Positions 1 through 7,177 of a DNA stretch of 11,825 nt are shown here, one piece after another. The notes beneath the pieces are model-generated. The model was not told the origin of the DNA. It saw only the letters and a list, made by a program, of their open reading frames with translations, and did not search any database. The translations under genes were made by a program, and so were the position numbers. Origin of the DNA: Spirochaetes bacterium ADurb.Bin110 (GTDB taxonomy: Bacteria; Spirochaetota; Spirochaetia; Treponematales; Rectinemataceae). Each line of letters starts with the position of its first letter. Positions within the stretch are counted from its first letter, which is position 1. The stretch lies in assembly GCA_002070755.1 (NCBI GenBank), contig MWDY01000164.1, forward strand, positions 1 through 11,825. The letters are read 5' to 3'.

Positions 1-812
1 GCTCAGAGATCACCACAAGGTCTCTATACTGCTTCCCCGACAGCCCTTTGAATCCGACAATCCCCTTGTAATCACTTATGATTCTCAAGTTTCGCTCAAC
101 ATACTGCAGCTGCTTCCTTAACGCTTTCCGTACCGTTCGTTCCCGTGGCTTACGGTTCCGTATGAAGGTCAAAAACTCTTTCCTAGCCTTCTTCCGATAT
201 GTCCTCGGCTTCTCATATCCCTCCGGCGCTCTTTTCTGCAGCGTGTCGATGATTCTCTCGGTCTTCCGTCTCGCCTCATCCAAAAGGGTCACATCGTGCG
301 GAAATCGCATGTCCTTTAGGCGCACAACTCGCATCCACGATCAATGTCCCGTTATTCTTGTCACCAGAATCTCTTTCAGGAGGTTCATGATCATCATGTT
401 CTTTCTTTTCTTCTTTCTCCCGCTCAAGGATCAGCGCGTTCACTTCCTTAAGAATATTTCCCGACAACCGCTTCCTGAAATGCACCATCATACTGGGGTC
501 AAAGGGAAGCTCATCCTTATACCCTTCATACCCTAAGAAGTACTGGAGATAAGGACTCTCACGAATATCTTCGACGAGCTCTTCATCCGATATTTTCTTT
601 TTCTCTTTTACGATTAAAGCGCCTAACGCAACGCGCACAGGAAGTGCTGGTCGCCCATTGTTCGTCACAAAGAGAGCGGCATATTTTTCTTCTACTTTGT
701 CCCACGGGATTAATTCCGCTAGAATTACCCATCGATTCTGACGGTTGAGCTTCCCTCCGAAGACCATATCGAATTTCTCAAACTCAGGCACTTTTTCTGG
801 TATTCGGTACAT
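1..812 (-). pseudogene. IS1182/IS5-type transposase (DUF772 + DDE), frameshifted and cut by the window edge
   Basis: This would be the DDE transposase that moves an insertion sequence by cutting and joining its ends. The N-terminal part carries the DUF772/InsH-like domain (FGGKLNRQNRWV, LGALIVKEKKKISDEEL, PYLQYFLGY, MVHFRKRL), followed by an acidic/basic linker and VDASCAPK, whose Asp is the expected first catalytic residue. The frame then breaks at bases 313-314: one extra G turns the expected PKDMRFPHD into PKGHAIS and a stop follows at 276. In the +1 frame the family sequence (RFPHDVTLLDEARRKTE, KPRTYRKKARKEFL, RKALRKQLQYVERNL) runs openly to base 1, so the rest of the DDE domain lies outside. 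I chose the ATG at 810-812 because AAAGGGAA sits just upstream; a GTG at 866 in the same frame has no ribosome site and lies in a hairpin. As read, the gene makes a truncated protein and is probably dead, unless the shift is programmed or a sequencing error. Confidence 0.85.
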
Positions 813-824
813 TCTTTCCCTTTC

Positions 825-868
825 AAGTGCACGGGTTTTAAGCCTTTTCGCTCGTTTTTCGTGCACTT
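825..868 (-). other. Hairpin in transposase leader
   Basis: AAGTGCACG at 825-833 and CGTGCACTT at 860-868 are a perfect 9-bp inverted repeat with a 26-nt loop. In the minus-strand transcript the hairpin ends just before the AAAGGGAA ribosome site of the transposase (start 812). No T-run follows on either strand, so it is not an intrinsic terminator. A role in limiting transposase translation is an inference from position. Confidence 0.6.
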
Positions 869-877
869 TATGGTATT

Positions 878-906
878 ATTATATCTCTTATTATATTATT
901 ATACAA
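878..906 (-). promoter_or_regulatory. Candidate transposase promoter
   Basis: On the minus strand TTGTAT (906-901), a 17-bp spacer and a perfect TATAAT (883-878) form a sigma-70-like promoter facing the transposase. The -35 matches consensus at only 3 of 6 bases and the whole stretch is AT-rich, so chance similarity is possible. The predicted start near 871 would place the 825-868 hairpin at the 5' end of the transcript. Confidence 0.4.
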
Positions 907-952
907 TACTTTAGCTCTTATTCAGGAGCCCTTAGATATTTTATCTCTTGAT
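881..952. repeat. Three copies of a short motif at 30-bp spacing
   Basis: CTCTTATT at 885-892, CTCTTATT at 915-922 and CTCTTGAT at 945-952 start exactly 30 bp apart; including the bases before them the shared pattern is WTAKCTCTTRWT. They lie between the transposase leader and the end of the sugar operon, where the insertion-sequence end should be. They could be transposase-binding sites; an AT-rich background makes a partly chance match possible. I cannot place the true terminal inverted repeat because the other end of the element is outside the window. The rest of 953-1003 shows no gene and no convincing terminator. Confidence 0.35.
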
Positions 953-1003
953 TTTTAACAAAGCAAGGGCATTCTTAAATATTCATACAGTTTCTAAGAG
1001 ATT

Positions 1004-2752
1004 TCATATTTTTAGCATCGACATTTCTCTGGAGCCCCCATACGCAATCCAGCGCGTTTCGTGTGGACGAAGCGAGATTTCAAGCAGAATCCCCTGCCGA
1101 GTAAGTGTCTGGATTGCAGGAACCTCGTCTAGCCAGTATTTTTCAGGTTTGCTGCCAAAATTTTGCAAGCAAAGCACATAACGCCCACTCTCATCAGGAC
1201 CTCTCACTAGGGCAAACACAGATCCTTTATTAAGTAGTATTTTTTGCGGGACTGCAGGAGCAAAAGCGCCTTCGCTCCTGCGAAATGCAAGCATTTTTTC
1301 AAGACCAGCATGGACTAACGCGGGCAAGGATTTACTGTCACTTAATTCAGCCTCAATCAGATCGATGCAAGGCTTCTCGCGATTTATTGCGCGATTATAG
1401 CCATAGATCCGCGGACCATCCACCCACTGTTCGGAACCTATCCAGCTGTGAAAATATACAGCCGGCAGCCCCGCAAGGGCAAAAAGAACAGCATGACAAC
1501 ACAAAAAAACGCGAGCTCTCTCCTCAACTGTACCCAGAGATGATGGCGCTACAGCGCTAAGATATGAGCAATTTATCTCATAAGGCACAGGGCTCGATTC
1601 AGCATTTTTATGTGATATAAGAGAGCCTCGTTCAATGACAGTATCGATGGTTTTCCTAAAACTCTTATCATCGACAAGACCTTTGATAGGTAAAATGCCG
1701 ACTCCATCATGACTTGCGAGAAAATTGAAAAACACAGGGCCTTCTCCTGGCGCAGGAAGGGTGCTTGCCCAGTCTGCAAGGGGTCCAGCGTCTTCCGACA
1801 CAGCTGTATGCATCACCAATGGGGGTAAGGCAAAATTATACACCAGGTGAGCTTCGTCGTCCTCACCAAAGTAGGAAAGGTTTTCATCATGGGGGACATT
1901 CGTCTCCGTAAGAATAAGTACATCGAGTTCTAGATAATCAATGACTGCCCGCAATAATTTGATTATGGCATGGGTTTTGGGATGATGAATACAGCTCGTT
2001 CCATCTTCTTTCCAGATATAGGCAATCGCATCAAGACGTATCATGCGAGCTCCATGCTGAATATACTCAAAGAAAATCTTTATAAACTCGAGCAGTACGC
2101 TGGGATTAGCAAAATTGTAGTCGACCTGATCGGGGCTGAATGTGGTCCAGACAAAGGCTGTCGATCCGTCACTTTTAACGAATGGCGTAAGGATTGGATG
2201 TGTCCTTGGCCGGAACACCGAAGTGCCATCGAAGTCAGCAGGTCTTGTGATATACCAGTCCCAGTAGGGTTCTTCATTTCTGAGGAACGACTGAAACCAT
2301 ACGCTTTGTACGCTACCATGGTTTAGCACAAGATCAAAGACCAGCTTGTATTCCCGTGCGAGAGACGAGACATCGTCCCAATCGCCAAGACGTGGATCTA
2401 TTCTGCGGTAATCAATTACCGAGAATCCATCATCAGATGAATAGGGATGGAATGGCAGGATATGCAGATAGCTAAAGCTCCCCCGGTTCCTAAGCTCAAG
2501 AAAATCTCTGAGTCGCGATAGTGCAGTCTGCGACGGTTTGCTGGCATCGTTCTCTGATGCTTGGAGCATATCTCCATATGCGATGAGACACGCATCCTTT
2601 TCTGAAAGTTGTTCGTGATTATGAGCCGAATGGCCTTTTGCCATTTCTATTGGAATGAGGCTTAACAAGGTATTGAATGTTTGCGCGCCTTCTTCTTGCC
2701 CATATAGATATGCAAGCAGGCCTTTAATCTTTGCCAAGCAAGACTCATTCAT
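1004..2752 (-). CDS. GH13_18 glycoside phosphorylase, probably glucosylglycerate phosphorylase (YcjM-like)
   Basis: Likely cleaves imported glucosylglycerate with phosphate to alpha-glucose 1-phosphate and glycerate, in the cytoplasm (no signal peptide). The 582 residues show the GH13 barrel motifs in order: HILPFHPYSSDDGFSVIDY (97-115), DLVLNH (140-145), RLDAIAYIWK with nucleophile Asp241, LTETNVPH with acid/base Glu283, and FLASHDG with transition-state Asp349. The run FVWTTFSPDQVDYNFANP (200-217) is typical of subfamily 18, the sucrose phosphorylase-like phosphorylases. ETNVPHDENLSYFG followed by an EAHLVYNFALPPLVMHT stretch is what I associate with the YcjM group, and the length is closer to YcjM (about 560) than to sucrose phosphorylase (about 490-505). 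It is the last gene of the operon: its ATG overlaps the end of the GH63 gene by 8 bp, with AAGGG 7 nt upstream. Sucrose, sucrose 6-phosphate or glucosylglycerol phosphorylase are the alternatives; the family is near certain, the substrate moderately so. Confidence 0.85.
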   Translation of the reverse strand: MNESCLAKIKGLLAYLYGQEEGAQTFNTLLSLIPIEMAKGHSAHNHEQLSEKDACLIAYGDMLQASENDASKPSQTALSRLRDFLELRNRGSFSYLHILPFHPYSSDDGFSVIDYRRIDPRLGDWDDVSSLAREYKLVFDLVLNHGSVQSVWFQSFLRNEEPYWDWYITRPADFDGTSVFRPRTHPILTPFVKSDGSTAFVWTTFSPDQVDYNFANPSVLLEFIKIFFEYIQHGARMIRLDAIAYIWKEDGTSCIHHPKTHAIIKLLRAVIDYLELDVLILTETNVPHDENLSYFGEDDEAHLVYNFALPPLVMHTAVSEDAGPLADWASTLPAPGEGPVFFNFLASHDGVGILPIKGLVDDKSFRKTIDTVIERGSLISHKNAESSPVPYEINCSYLSAVAPSSLGTVEERARVFLCCHAVLFALAGLPAVYFHSWIGSEQWVDGPRIYGYNRAINREKPCIDLIEAELSDSKSLPALVHAGLEKMLAFRRSEGAFAPAVPQKILLNKGSVFALVRGPDESGRYVLCLQNFGSKPEKYWLDEVPAIQTLTRQGILLEISLRPHETRWIAYGGSREMSMLKI

Positions 2753-4034
2753 CTGAATTCCCTTGTATCATATCGAGCACAATAGTAGACCAGCTCTGGT
2801 TCCGGGGGCAGGCTTGGCCATACTTTTCCCCTATTTCCCCAGTTATCGGATCAAAAAACTCGCAAAAGCCCGCATTTTCCACGAGTGATAGACTGTCTTC
2901 CAAGATTTTTCGTGCCTCCTCCTTTTTTCCATAAGCAAGTAGCCCCTTCCAAATTAGCCAATTTATCGGAAGCCATACATTGCCGCGCCAGTATTCTTTG
3001 GAATCGAAAAGGGGATCAAATCGCGAGGTTGAGGAAACCTTGTATGGAGTCGAGAAAGCACCCTCTGGTTCGAACAGTTCGGCAGAAATCGAATTTGCTT
3101 CGGCATGTGAAAGACACCGTCCAAACATGAGTACAAATTTGCCGGCATGGTTAGTAAAGCACTTTTCTTCAGCACACCCAAGGAGATCACACACATGAAA
3201 TTCGCCATCTTTATAAGAGAGCATTTTATCGTGCACCGCCCGCTGGACAGCCTCTGCGCGCAATTCTAGCTCCCTGGATTCCGAAGATTCTTTCAGTTCA
3301 CTAGCTATCTCAGCCAGCGCAAGCAAATCAGCTGCGCGAATCGCGTTGAAATCCGATGGCTCTACATAGAAGGCTCCAGGAACCTGACTGAGTGTCTTGG
3401 CATCATATTTGTAGGCAGTGCAGAGAGCCGCTAAGTCCTTCCTCTTCTGCTCCAAAGCGCACAAGGTCTCTATGTCTCGAGGATATAGACCCATGAGGCG
3501 ATCCCAGCGCTGAGAAGCATCCCAGCCACTCTCCCAGGGATGAATTATCGCTACAAGATTGTCGTGATCATCATCGCGGCGCCTATCGAACCAGTTATGG
3601 TATGCCTTCAGATTTAGAAAGAGTCTTGCCAATATGCCTTTATCTGGTGCTCTTTTATGTACAGCAAGCACTGCAATCGAGATAAGCGGCGGCTGCGTTA
3701 TCGTACTACAATCTCTCTGTCCAAAGAGCTGCTGCGCTTCTATGGCACCATTTTCCGCTAAGTGCGACATATGGGGAACCATTCCAGCATCAGGACCCTC
3801 TTTGAATTGATGCACAAAGAGACTCTGTAGTTCTTCCCATGCCATATCTGGATCAAACCACCGGTATACCATGGCATGAAAGCAAGAATCCCAGAGCCAC
3901 TGTGGTAGGTAGATTCCCTTCTCGCGGGCAGGGCAAGTGTAACGGTAAGGAAGTTTCTCTATCACGGCTTGATCAGGCAAATTGCTTCTTAACACATTTG
4001 AGCATCGTTCGATCCAAATCCACGGTGTCTGCAT
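2745..4034 (-). CDS. GH63-type glycosidase, probable glucosylglycerate/mannosylglycerate hydrolase
   Basis: An (alpha/alpha)6-barrel glycosidase of 429 residues, the usual size of bacterial mannosylglycerate and glucosylglycerate hydrolases, which release hexose and glycerate. Seen in order: QWLWDSCFHAMVYRWFDP (45-62), HPWESGWDASQRWD (165-178), SKEYWRGNVWLPINWLIWKG (345-364), and GFCEFFDPITGE (389-400) followed by a tryptophan-bearing SWSTIVLDMI. By analogy with GH37/GH63 enzymes, Asp172 in ESGWD would be the catalytic acid and Glu392 in CEFFDP the base. There is no signal peptide, so it works on imported substrate. It starts 12 bp after the ATPase gene, whose TAA overlaps an AAGG ribosome site, and its end overlaps the phosphorylase gene by 8 bp, which suggests translational coupling. 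Trehalase (GH37) shares the ESGWD motif but is longer and normally has further signatures not seen here. Family assignment is good; hexose preference is open. Confidence 0.8.
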   Translation of the reverse strand: MQTPWIWIERCSNVLRSNLPDQAVIEKLPYRYTCPAREKGIYLPQWLWDSCFHAMVYRWFDPDMAWEELQSLFVHQFKEGPDAGMVPHMSHLAENGAIEAQQLFGQRDCSTITQPPLISIAVLAVHKRAPDKGILARLFLNLKAYHNWFDRRRDDDHDNLVAIIHPWESGWDASQRWDRLMGLYPRDIETLCALEQKRKDLAALCTAYKYDAKTLSQVPGAFYVEPSDFNAIRAADLLALAEIASELKESSESRELELRAEAVQRAVHDKMLSYKDGEFHVCDLLGCAEEKCFTNHAGKFVLMFGRCLSHAEANSISAELFEPEGAFSTPYKVSSTSRFDPLFDSKEYWRGNVWLPINWLIWKGLLAYGKKEEARKILEDSLSLVENAGFCEFFDPITGEIGEKYGQACPRNQSWSTIVLDMIQGNSDE

Positions 4035-4046
4035 AGATTCTCGACC

Positions 4047-5150
4047 TTATGCAAAATAGATCCGCTTTGTGGTCTTCGCATCATAGAGCATAACTTTGCT
4101 CGGATCGATTTTCAACGACATTTTCTGGCCAATCTGCATATCGACATCACCCTCGAGCATGATCTTCCACTCTATGCCGAGCACGTGTGTTACAAGAATC
4201 GTGTAGGCTCCCTGTGGTTCGACAATCTCTATAGAGGTTTCATTAATACCATTAGGTGTGACAATATCGATGTTTTCTGGTCGGACTGCCAAGAAAACCT
4301 CTTTGTCCACAAGGTGCTCCATATCAGGACAAGTCTTCAACTCTCCTAGATCGAGCGTGGTTGTCTCATCATTTTTTGTAGTTACAATAAGCCGACCATG
4401 GTCAGATTTTAAGACAACTCTCTGAATGTTCGCCGGAGGTGTTCCCATGAATTGAGCAGTAAAAAGGCTCTCGCATTCGTTGTAGATCTCTCTAGTCGAG
4501 CCTACTTGCTCTATGCTGCCCTCGTTCATGACAACGATGCGGTCAGCTAGCGCCATTGCCTCAGCTTGATCATGAGTAACAAAAATAGTGGTAGCACCAG
4601 TATTTACGTGAATTTCTTTAAGAAATGTTCTCACTGAAATGCGTAGCTTTGCATCGAGGTTCGAAAGTGGCTCATCCATGAGTGAAAGCTTTGAGTTGAC
4701 AGCGATGGCTCGCGCTACCGCAACTCTTTGGCGCTGTCCGCCCGAGAGCTGCGCCGGATAGCGGTCTAGGTAATCTGCTATGTTGCAGATTCTAGCCACA
4801 TCCTGAACTTTCGAGACAATCGCCTGCTTATTCATCTTCCTAAGCTTAAGAGGATAAGCGATATTCTCAGCTACAGTCATGTGAGGCCACACCGCATAGG
4901 ACTGGAAGATCATCGATATGTTTCGCAGTCTCGGCGGCAGTAGGGTGATATCCTTTCCATCGAGAATTATTGATCCTTCTGTGACATCCTCCAAGCCTGC
5001 GAGCATACGGAGAGTCGTCGTCTTACCGCAGCCCGAAGGTCCTAGCAAAACGATGAATTCGCCTTTCTCAATCTCCAGATCGATATTCTTTACCGCCGTT
5101 ATGCCGTTGGGATAAATTTTCTTCAGTGAGTTCAATTTCAGGTAGGACAC
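4047..5150 (-). CDS. Carbohydrate ABC transporter ATPase (MalK/UgpC type)
   Basis: Drives import of the sugar by hydrolysing ATP at the inner face of the membrane. The 367 residues contain every motif: Walker A GPSGCGKTT (37-45), Q-loop Gln83, signature LSGGQRQRVAVARA (135-148), Walker B LSLMDE (155-160), D-loop NLDAKLR and switch His193 in FVTHDQAEAMALAD. The last third (about 235-367) is the beta-rich TOBE/MOP domain typical of MalK, UgpC and MsmK proteins (VRPENIDI, DPSKVMLYD). The start is a GTG at 5150 with a strong GGAGGA ribosome site at 5157-5161; the gene follows the second permease by 18 bp. Having its own ATPase inside the operon means the importer need not borrow a shared MsmX-like subunit. 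MalK-type TOBE domains can also bind regulators, but nothing here shows that. Confidence 0.95.
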   Translation of the reverse strand: MSYLKLNSLKKIYPNGITAVKNIDLEIEKGEFIVLLGPSGCGKTTTLRMLAGLEDVTEGSIILDGKDITLLPPRLRNISMIFQSYAVWPHMTVAENIAYPLKLRKMNKQAIVSKVQDVARICNIADYLDRYPAQLSGGQRQRVAVARAIAVNSKLSLMDEPLSNLDAKLRISVRTFLKEIHVNTGATTIFVTHDQAEAMALADRIVVMNEGSIEQVGSTREIYNECESLFTAQFMGTPPANIQRVVLKSDHGRLIVTTKNDETTTLDLGELKTCPDMEHLVDKEVFLAVRPENIDIVTPNGINETSIEIVEPQGAYTILVTHVLGIEWKIMLEGDVDMQIGQKMSLKIDPSKVMLYDAKTTKRIYFA

Positions 5151-5156
5151 TATATT

Positions 5157-5161
5157 CCTCC
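5157..5161 (-). promoter_or_regulatory. Ribosome binding site that fixes the GTG start of the ATPase gene
   Basis: The minus strand reads GGAGG here, 6 nt before the GTG at 5150. No ATG lies near, and the protein beginning MSYLKLNSLKK matches the usual N-terminus of this ATPase family, so the GTG is the start. Confidence 0.75.
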
Positions 5162-5168
5162 AATATCT

Positions 5169-6218
5169 CTACAGCGCGACATTGCCCCATAGCTGGTTAA
5201 TATAATTCTTAATGATAAAGGTAAATATAAGTGAAGGAACGAGCAGCACCACCGCACCAGCAGCAGGCAGGTTGGGAATTGTGGATGAACCCACGGTCCT
5301 GTAGACCAATAGCGCAAGCGTAGGATTGTTGTTCGTCATAATTAGCGCAGTTATAGAGTCATTCCACGCCGCGAGGAAAGCATATAGAGAAGAGGCGACT
5401 ATTGCGGGGAATGCCATCGGAAAAGTGATTGTTAGCAGAGTTTTCAGCCTAGTCGCTCCAAAAACCATTGCCGCTTCTTCCAGTTCCACGCTTATGCCCT
5501 TAAAAATGGAGCTTGTTATCCACGCAGTTAAGGCGATATTCGGCACCGAATATACTATCGCGAGCGCAAAAGGCGTATCGTAAAGATTCATGCGCATAAT
5601 GTATACAACAAGGGGCAACGAGAGAGCGACAGCAGGAAACATTCTGACTACGAGCAAGCTAGTGCTGAATACATTGTTGAATCGAAACTTATACCGAGCC
5701 ATTATATAGCCAGAGACCCCTCCTAATACAAGCGAAATGAGAATTGTCCAGCCGGCAGCCTTGAGAGAGTTGAAGAGGGCATGCATCGTGCCCTCCGCTA
5801 GAATGAAAAACACCACATAATTACGGAAGAAATCTTTCTTGAGTTTTATCTGTATGACTGTGTCCGCGCTTTTCGCCTTATCAAACAGGGCTTGTACTGA
5901 CGGAGTTGAGATCAGCACATTGAGCTGATTTTTGCAGTAGAGCGAAAAATCCAGAACATCCGATGTGGTTTTGATAGCTTCGAACTCTGCACCTTTCTTA
6001 ATCAGCAAGGTATAGTTTTCTGCATCGGCATTGTAACGGAGTCGCGCTGGATATGAAAAAGTCGGGAATATCTTGGCTGGAAATTGATAGGCCTCATAAT
6101 TCGAGGCAAAAGATATCGTAAGGAAATAGAAAATAGGCAATAGGACAATACCAGCAATTGTCACCAGAATGAGAAAATAGATAGTCCTCGACCATAGGCT
6201 TTTGCAAGGTCTATTCAT
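5169..6218 (-). CDS. Sugar ABC transporter permease, MalG type, with a large extracytoplasmic insert
   Basis: One of the two membrane subunits of the importer. The first membrane helix is at about 11-36, then the chain leaves the membrane for roughly 90-100 residues (40-135) before the normal BPD_transp_1 core begins at about 136. The core has helices near 136-175, 186-208, 216-238 and 270-290, and a last one at 320-337. The cytoplasmic EAA loop is clear: VELEEAAMVFGATRLKTLL then FPMAFPAI (244-273), the contact with the ATPase. At 349 residues it is longer than usual MalG-type permeases (about 275-300), and the extra length is the charged, soluble-looking insert between helices 1 and 2. Its ATG overlaps the stop of the first permease gene by 4 bp (ATGA), a common arrangement for coupled translation of paired subunits. 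Permease function is certain; the role of the insert is unknown. Confidence 0.93.
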   Translation of the reverse strand: MNRPCKSLWSRTIYFLILVTIAGIVLLPIFYFLTISFASNYEAYQFPAKIFPTFSYPARLRYNADAENYTLLIKKGAEFEAIKTTSDVLDFSLYCKNQLNVLISTPSVQALFDKAKSADTVIQIKLKKDFFRNYVVFFILAEGTMHALFNSLKAAGWTILISLVLGGVSGYIMARYKFRFNNVFSTSLLVVRMFPAVALSLPLVVYIMRMNLYDTPFALAIVYSVPNIALTAWITSSIFKGISVELEEAAMVFGATRLKTLLTITFPMAFPAIVASSLYAFLAAWNDSITALIMTNNNPTLALLVYRTVGSSTIPNLPAAGAVVLLVPSLIFTFIIKNYINQLWGNVAL

Positions 6219-7105
6219 GTGATTTCACCTGGTTTCTGTTTCTCTCCGGAAACGCGGAGGTACATAGACACCGAGATCAGGACTATCGCGGCAACAATGA
6301 CAGAGAGGGTATATGCATCCTTGCGTGCGTACTTTGCAAATGTAATTACATCGACGTTGTAAGCTATGCGTTCTACGAGGAATGGTACTACATTGTAGCC
6401 GAAGATCATGACCGCAATCAGCCAAACCTGGACTGCGGCAATCATTCTCAAGATCATCGCGGTGATGATTGTTGGTTTCATGATAGGGAAAACAATGTCT
6501 TTTATGGTCTGAAACCTATTTGCTCCGAAAACCCAACCCGCTTCCTCGTATTCCTTATTGAGATTCTGGAGTCCCGCTAGGAGGATGATCACTACAGAGG
6601 GCAAGACTGTCCAGGTGTCGACAATGATAAGCAGGATAATCGCATTGAGATTCCGGAATGACATCCAATCCACAGGATTGGCTGGGTTCATCAGACCCAG
6701 GGAACACAGGAAAGAATTTATCCACCCGAAGCGATAAAGGCCCGTTTTCCAGAGAATGCCAACTGCCGCTGGCGGAAACGCCATGGGAATAAGGGTTATG
6801 AAAAGCATGAGATTGGAAAAGCGAAACTTCTTGTTCAACCAAAGCGCGAGCGCAAACGCAAGCACAAATTGGAGAAGGGCGGAACCTACAGTAAACAATA
6901 CAGTATTCAGAAATGCGATTCGAATAGCTTCTTGTGAAAAAAGCCTCAAATAGTTCGAAAATCCAAACGCACCAGATTTGTCGGTGAACGATTCGATTAT
7001 GACACTGATAGTCGGCCTTATCCAGAATAAGGCATAGTATATGACCACCGGTACTAAAAACCATGTAGGGCTCTTAAAAAAGCCATTCCGCCGAGATACA
7101 TTCAT
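6215..7105 (-). CDS. Sugar ABC transporter permease, MalF/UgpA type
   Basis: The partner membrane subunit of the importer, 296 residues, normal length for the family. Helices are visible at about 14-30, 66-90, 98-118, 154-176, 214-236 and 267-285. The EAA loop reads NKEYEEAGWVFGANRFQTIKD then FPIMKPTI (183-213), the docking site for the ATPase. The start ATG at 7105 has a modest AAGG site 9 nt upstream. The gene is separated from the binding-protein gene by 72 bp holding a stable hairpin, and overlaps the second permease gene by 4 bp. The paired permeases, binding protein and ATPase make a complete CUT1-type importer, the class that takes up oligosaccharides, glycerol phosphates and glycosides. 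Confidence 0.94.
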   Translation of the reverse strand: MNVSRRNGFFKSPTWFLVPVVIYYALFWIRPTISVIIESFTDKSGAFGFSNYLRLFSQEAIRIAFLNTVLFTVGSALLQFVLAFALALWLNKKFRFSNLMLFITLIPMAFPPAAVGILWKTGLYRFGWINSFLCSLGLMNPANPVDWMSFRNLNAIILLIIVDTWTVLPSVVIILLAGLQNLNKEYEEAGWVFGANRFQTIKDIVFPIMKPTIITAMILRMIAAVQVWLIAVMIFGYNVVPFLVERIAYNVDVITFAKYARKDAYTLSVIVAAIVLISVSMYLRVSGEKQKPGEIT

Positions 7106-7131
7106 GCTTTGATGCCTTGCAAGAATTTACT

Positions 7132-7165
7132 AGAGAGTACCGCCTAAAAATAGACAGTACTCTCT
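7132..7165 (-). other. Intercistronic hairpin between binding-protein and permease genes
   Basis: In the minus-strand RNA, AGAGAGUACUGUCU pairs with AGGCGGUACUCUCU: 14 consecutive pairs including two G-U, closed by a 6-nt loop AUUUUU. The outer 9 bp are a perfect inverted repeat (7132-7140 with 7157-7165). No U-run follows, so it is not a standard terminator. Such structures between binding-protein and membrane-subunit genes are known (for example malE-malF) to protect the upstream mRNA and raise the binding-protein share; that role is inferred here. Confidence 0.7.
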
Positions 7166-7177
7166 TTATGTTCAAAC

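Noticed and set aside
78..536. Plus-strand open frame of 152 codons at the left end.
   Set aside because: It is antisense to the transposase, whose family sequence is recognisable in both frames on the minus strand.
864..866. GTG as the transposase start.
   Set aside because: It has no ribosome site and lies within the leader hairpin; ATG 812 has AAAGGGAA in the right place and gives the usual N-terminus.
1970..2326. Plus-strand open frame of 118 codons inside the phosphorylase gene.
   Set aside because: It lies antisense to a well-conserved catalytic region, shows no family pattern and has no ribosome site.
1004..2752. Plain sucrose phosphorylase call for the GH13_18 gene.
   Set aside because: The chain is about 80-90 residues longer than typical sucrose phosphorylases, has the TNVPHDENLSYFG-type segment, and sits beside a GH63 glycosylglycerate-type hydrolase; not excluded, only less likely.
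2745..4034. Trehalase (GH37) for the GH63-type gene.
   Set aside because: ESGWD is shared across the clan, but the 429-residue length and the YWRGNVW and CEFFDP segments fit the short GH63 hydrolases better.
6555..7064. Minus-strand open frame of 169 codons overlapping the first permease.
   Set aside because: It is another frame of a clear membrane protein; the cysteine- and histidine-rich translation has no recognisable domain.
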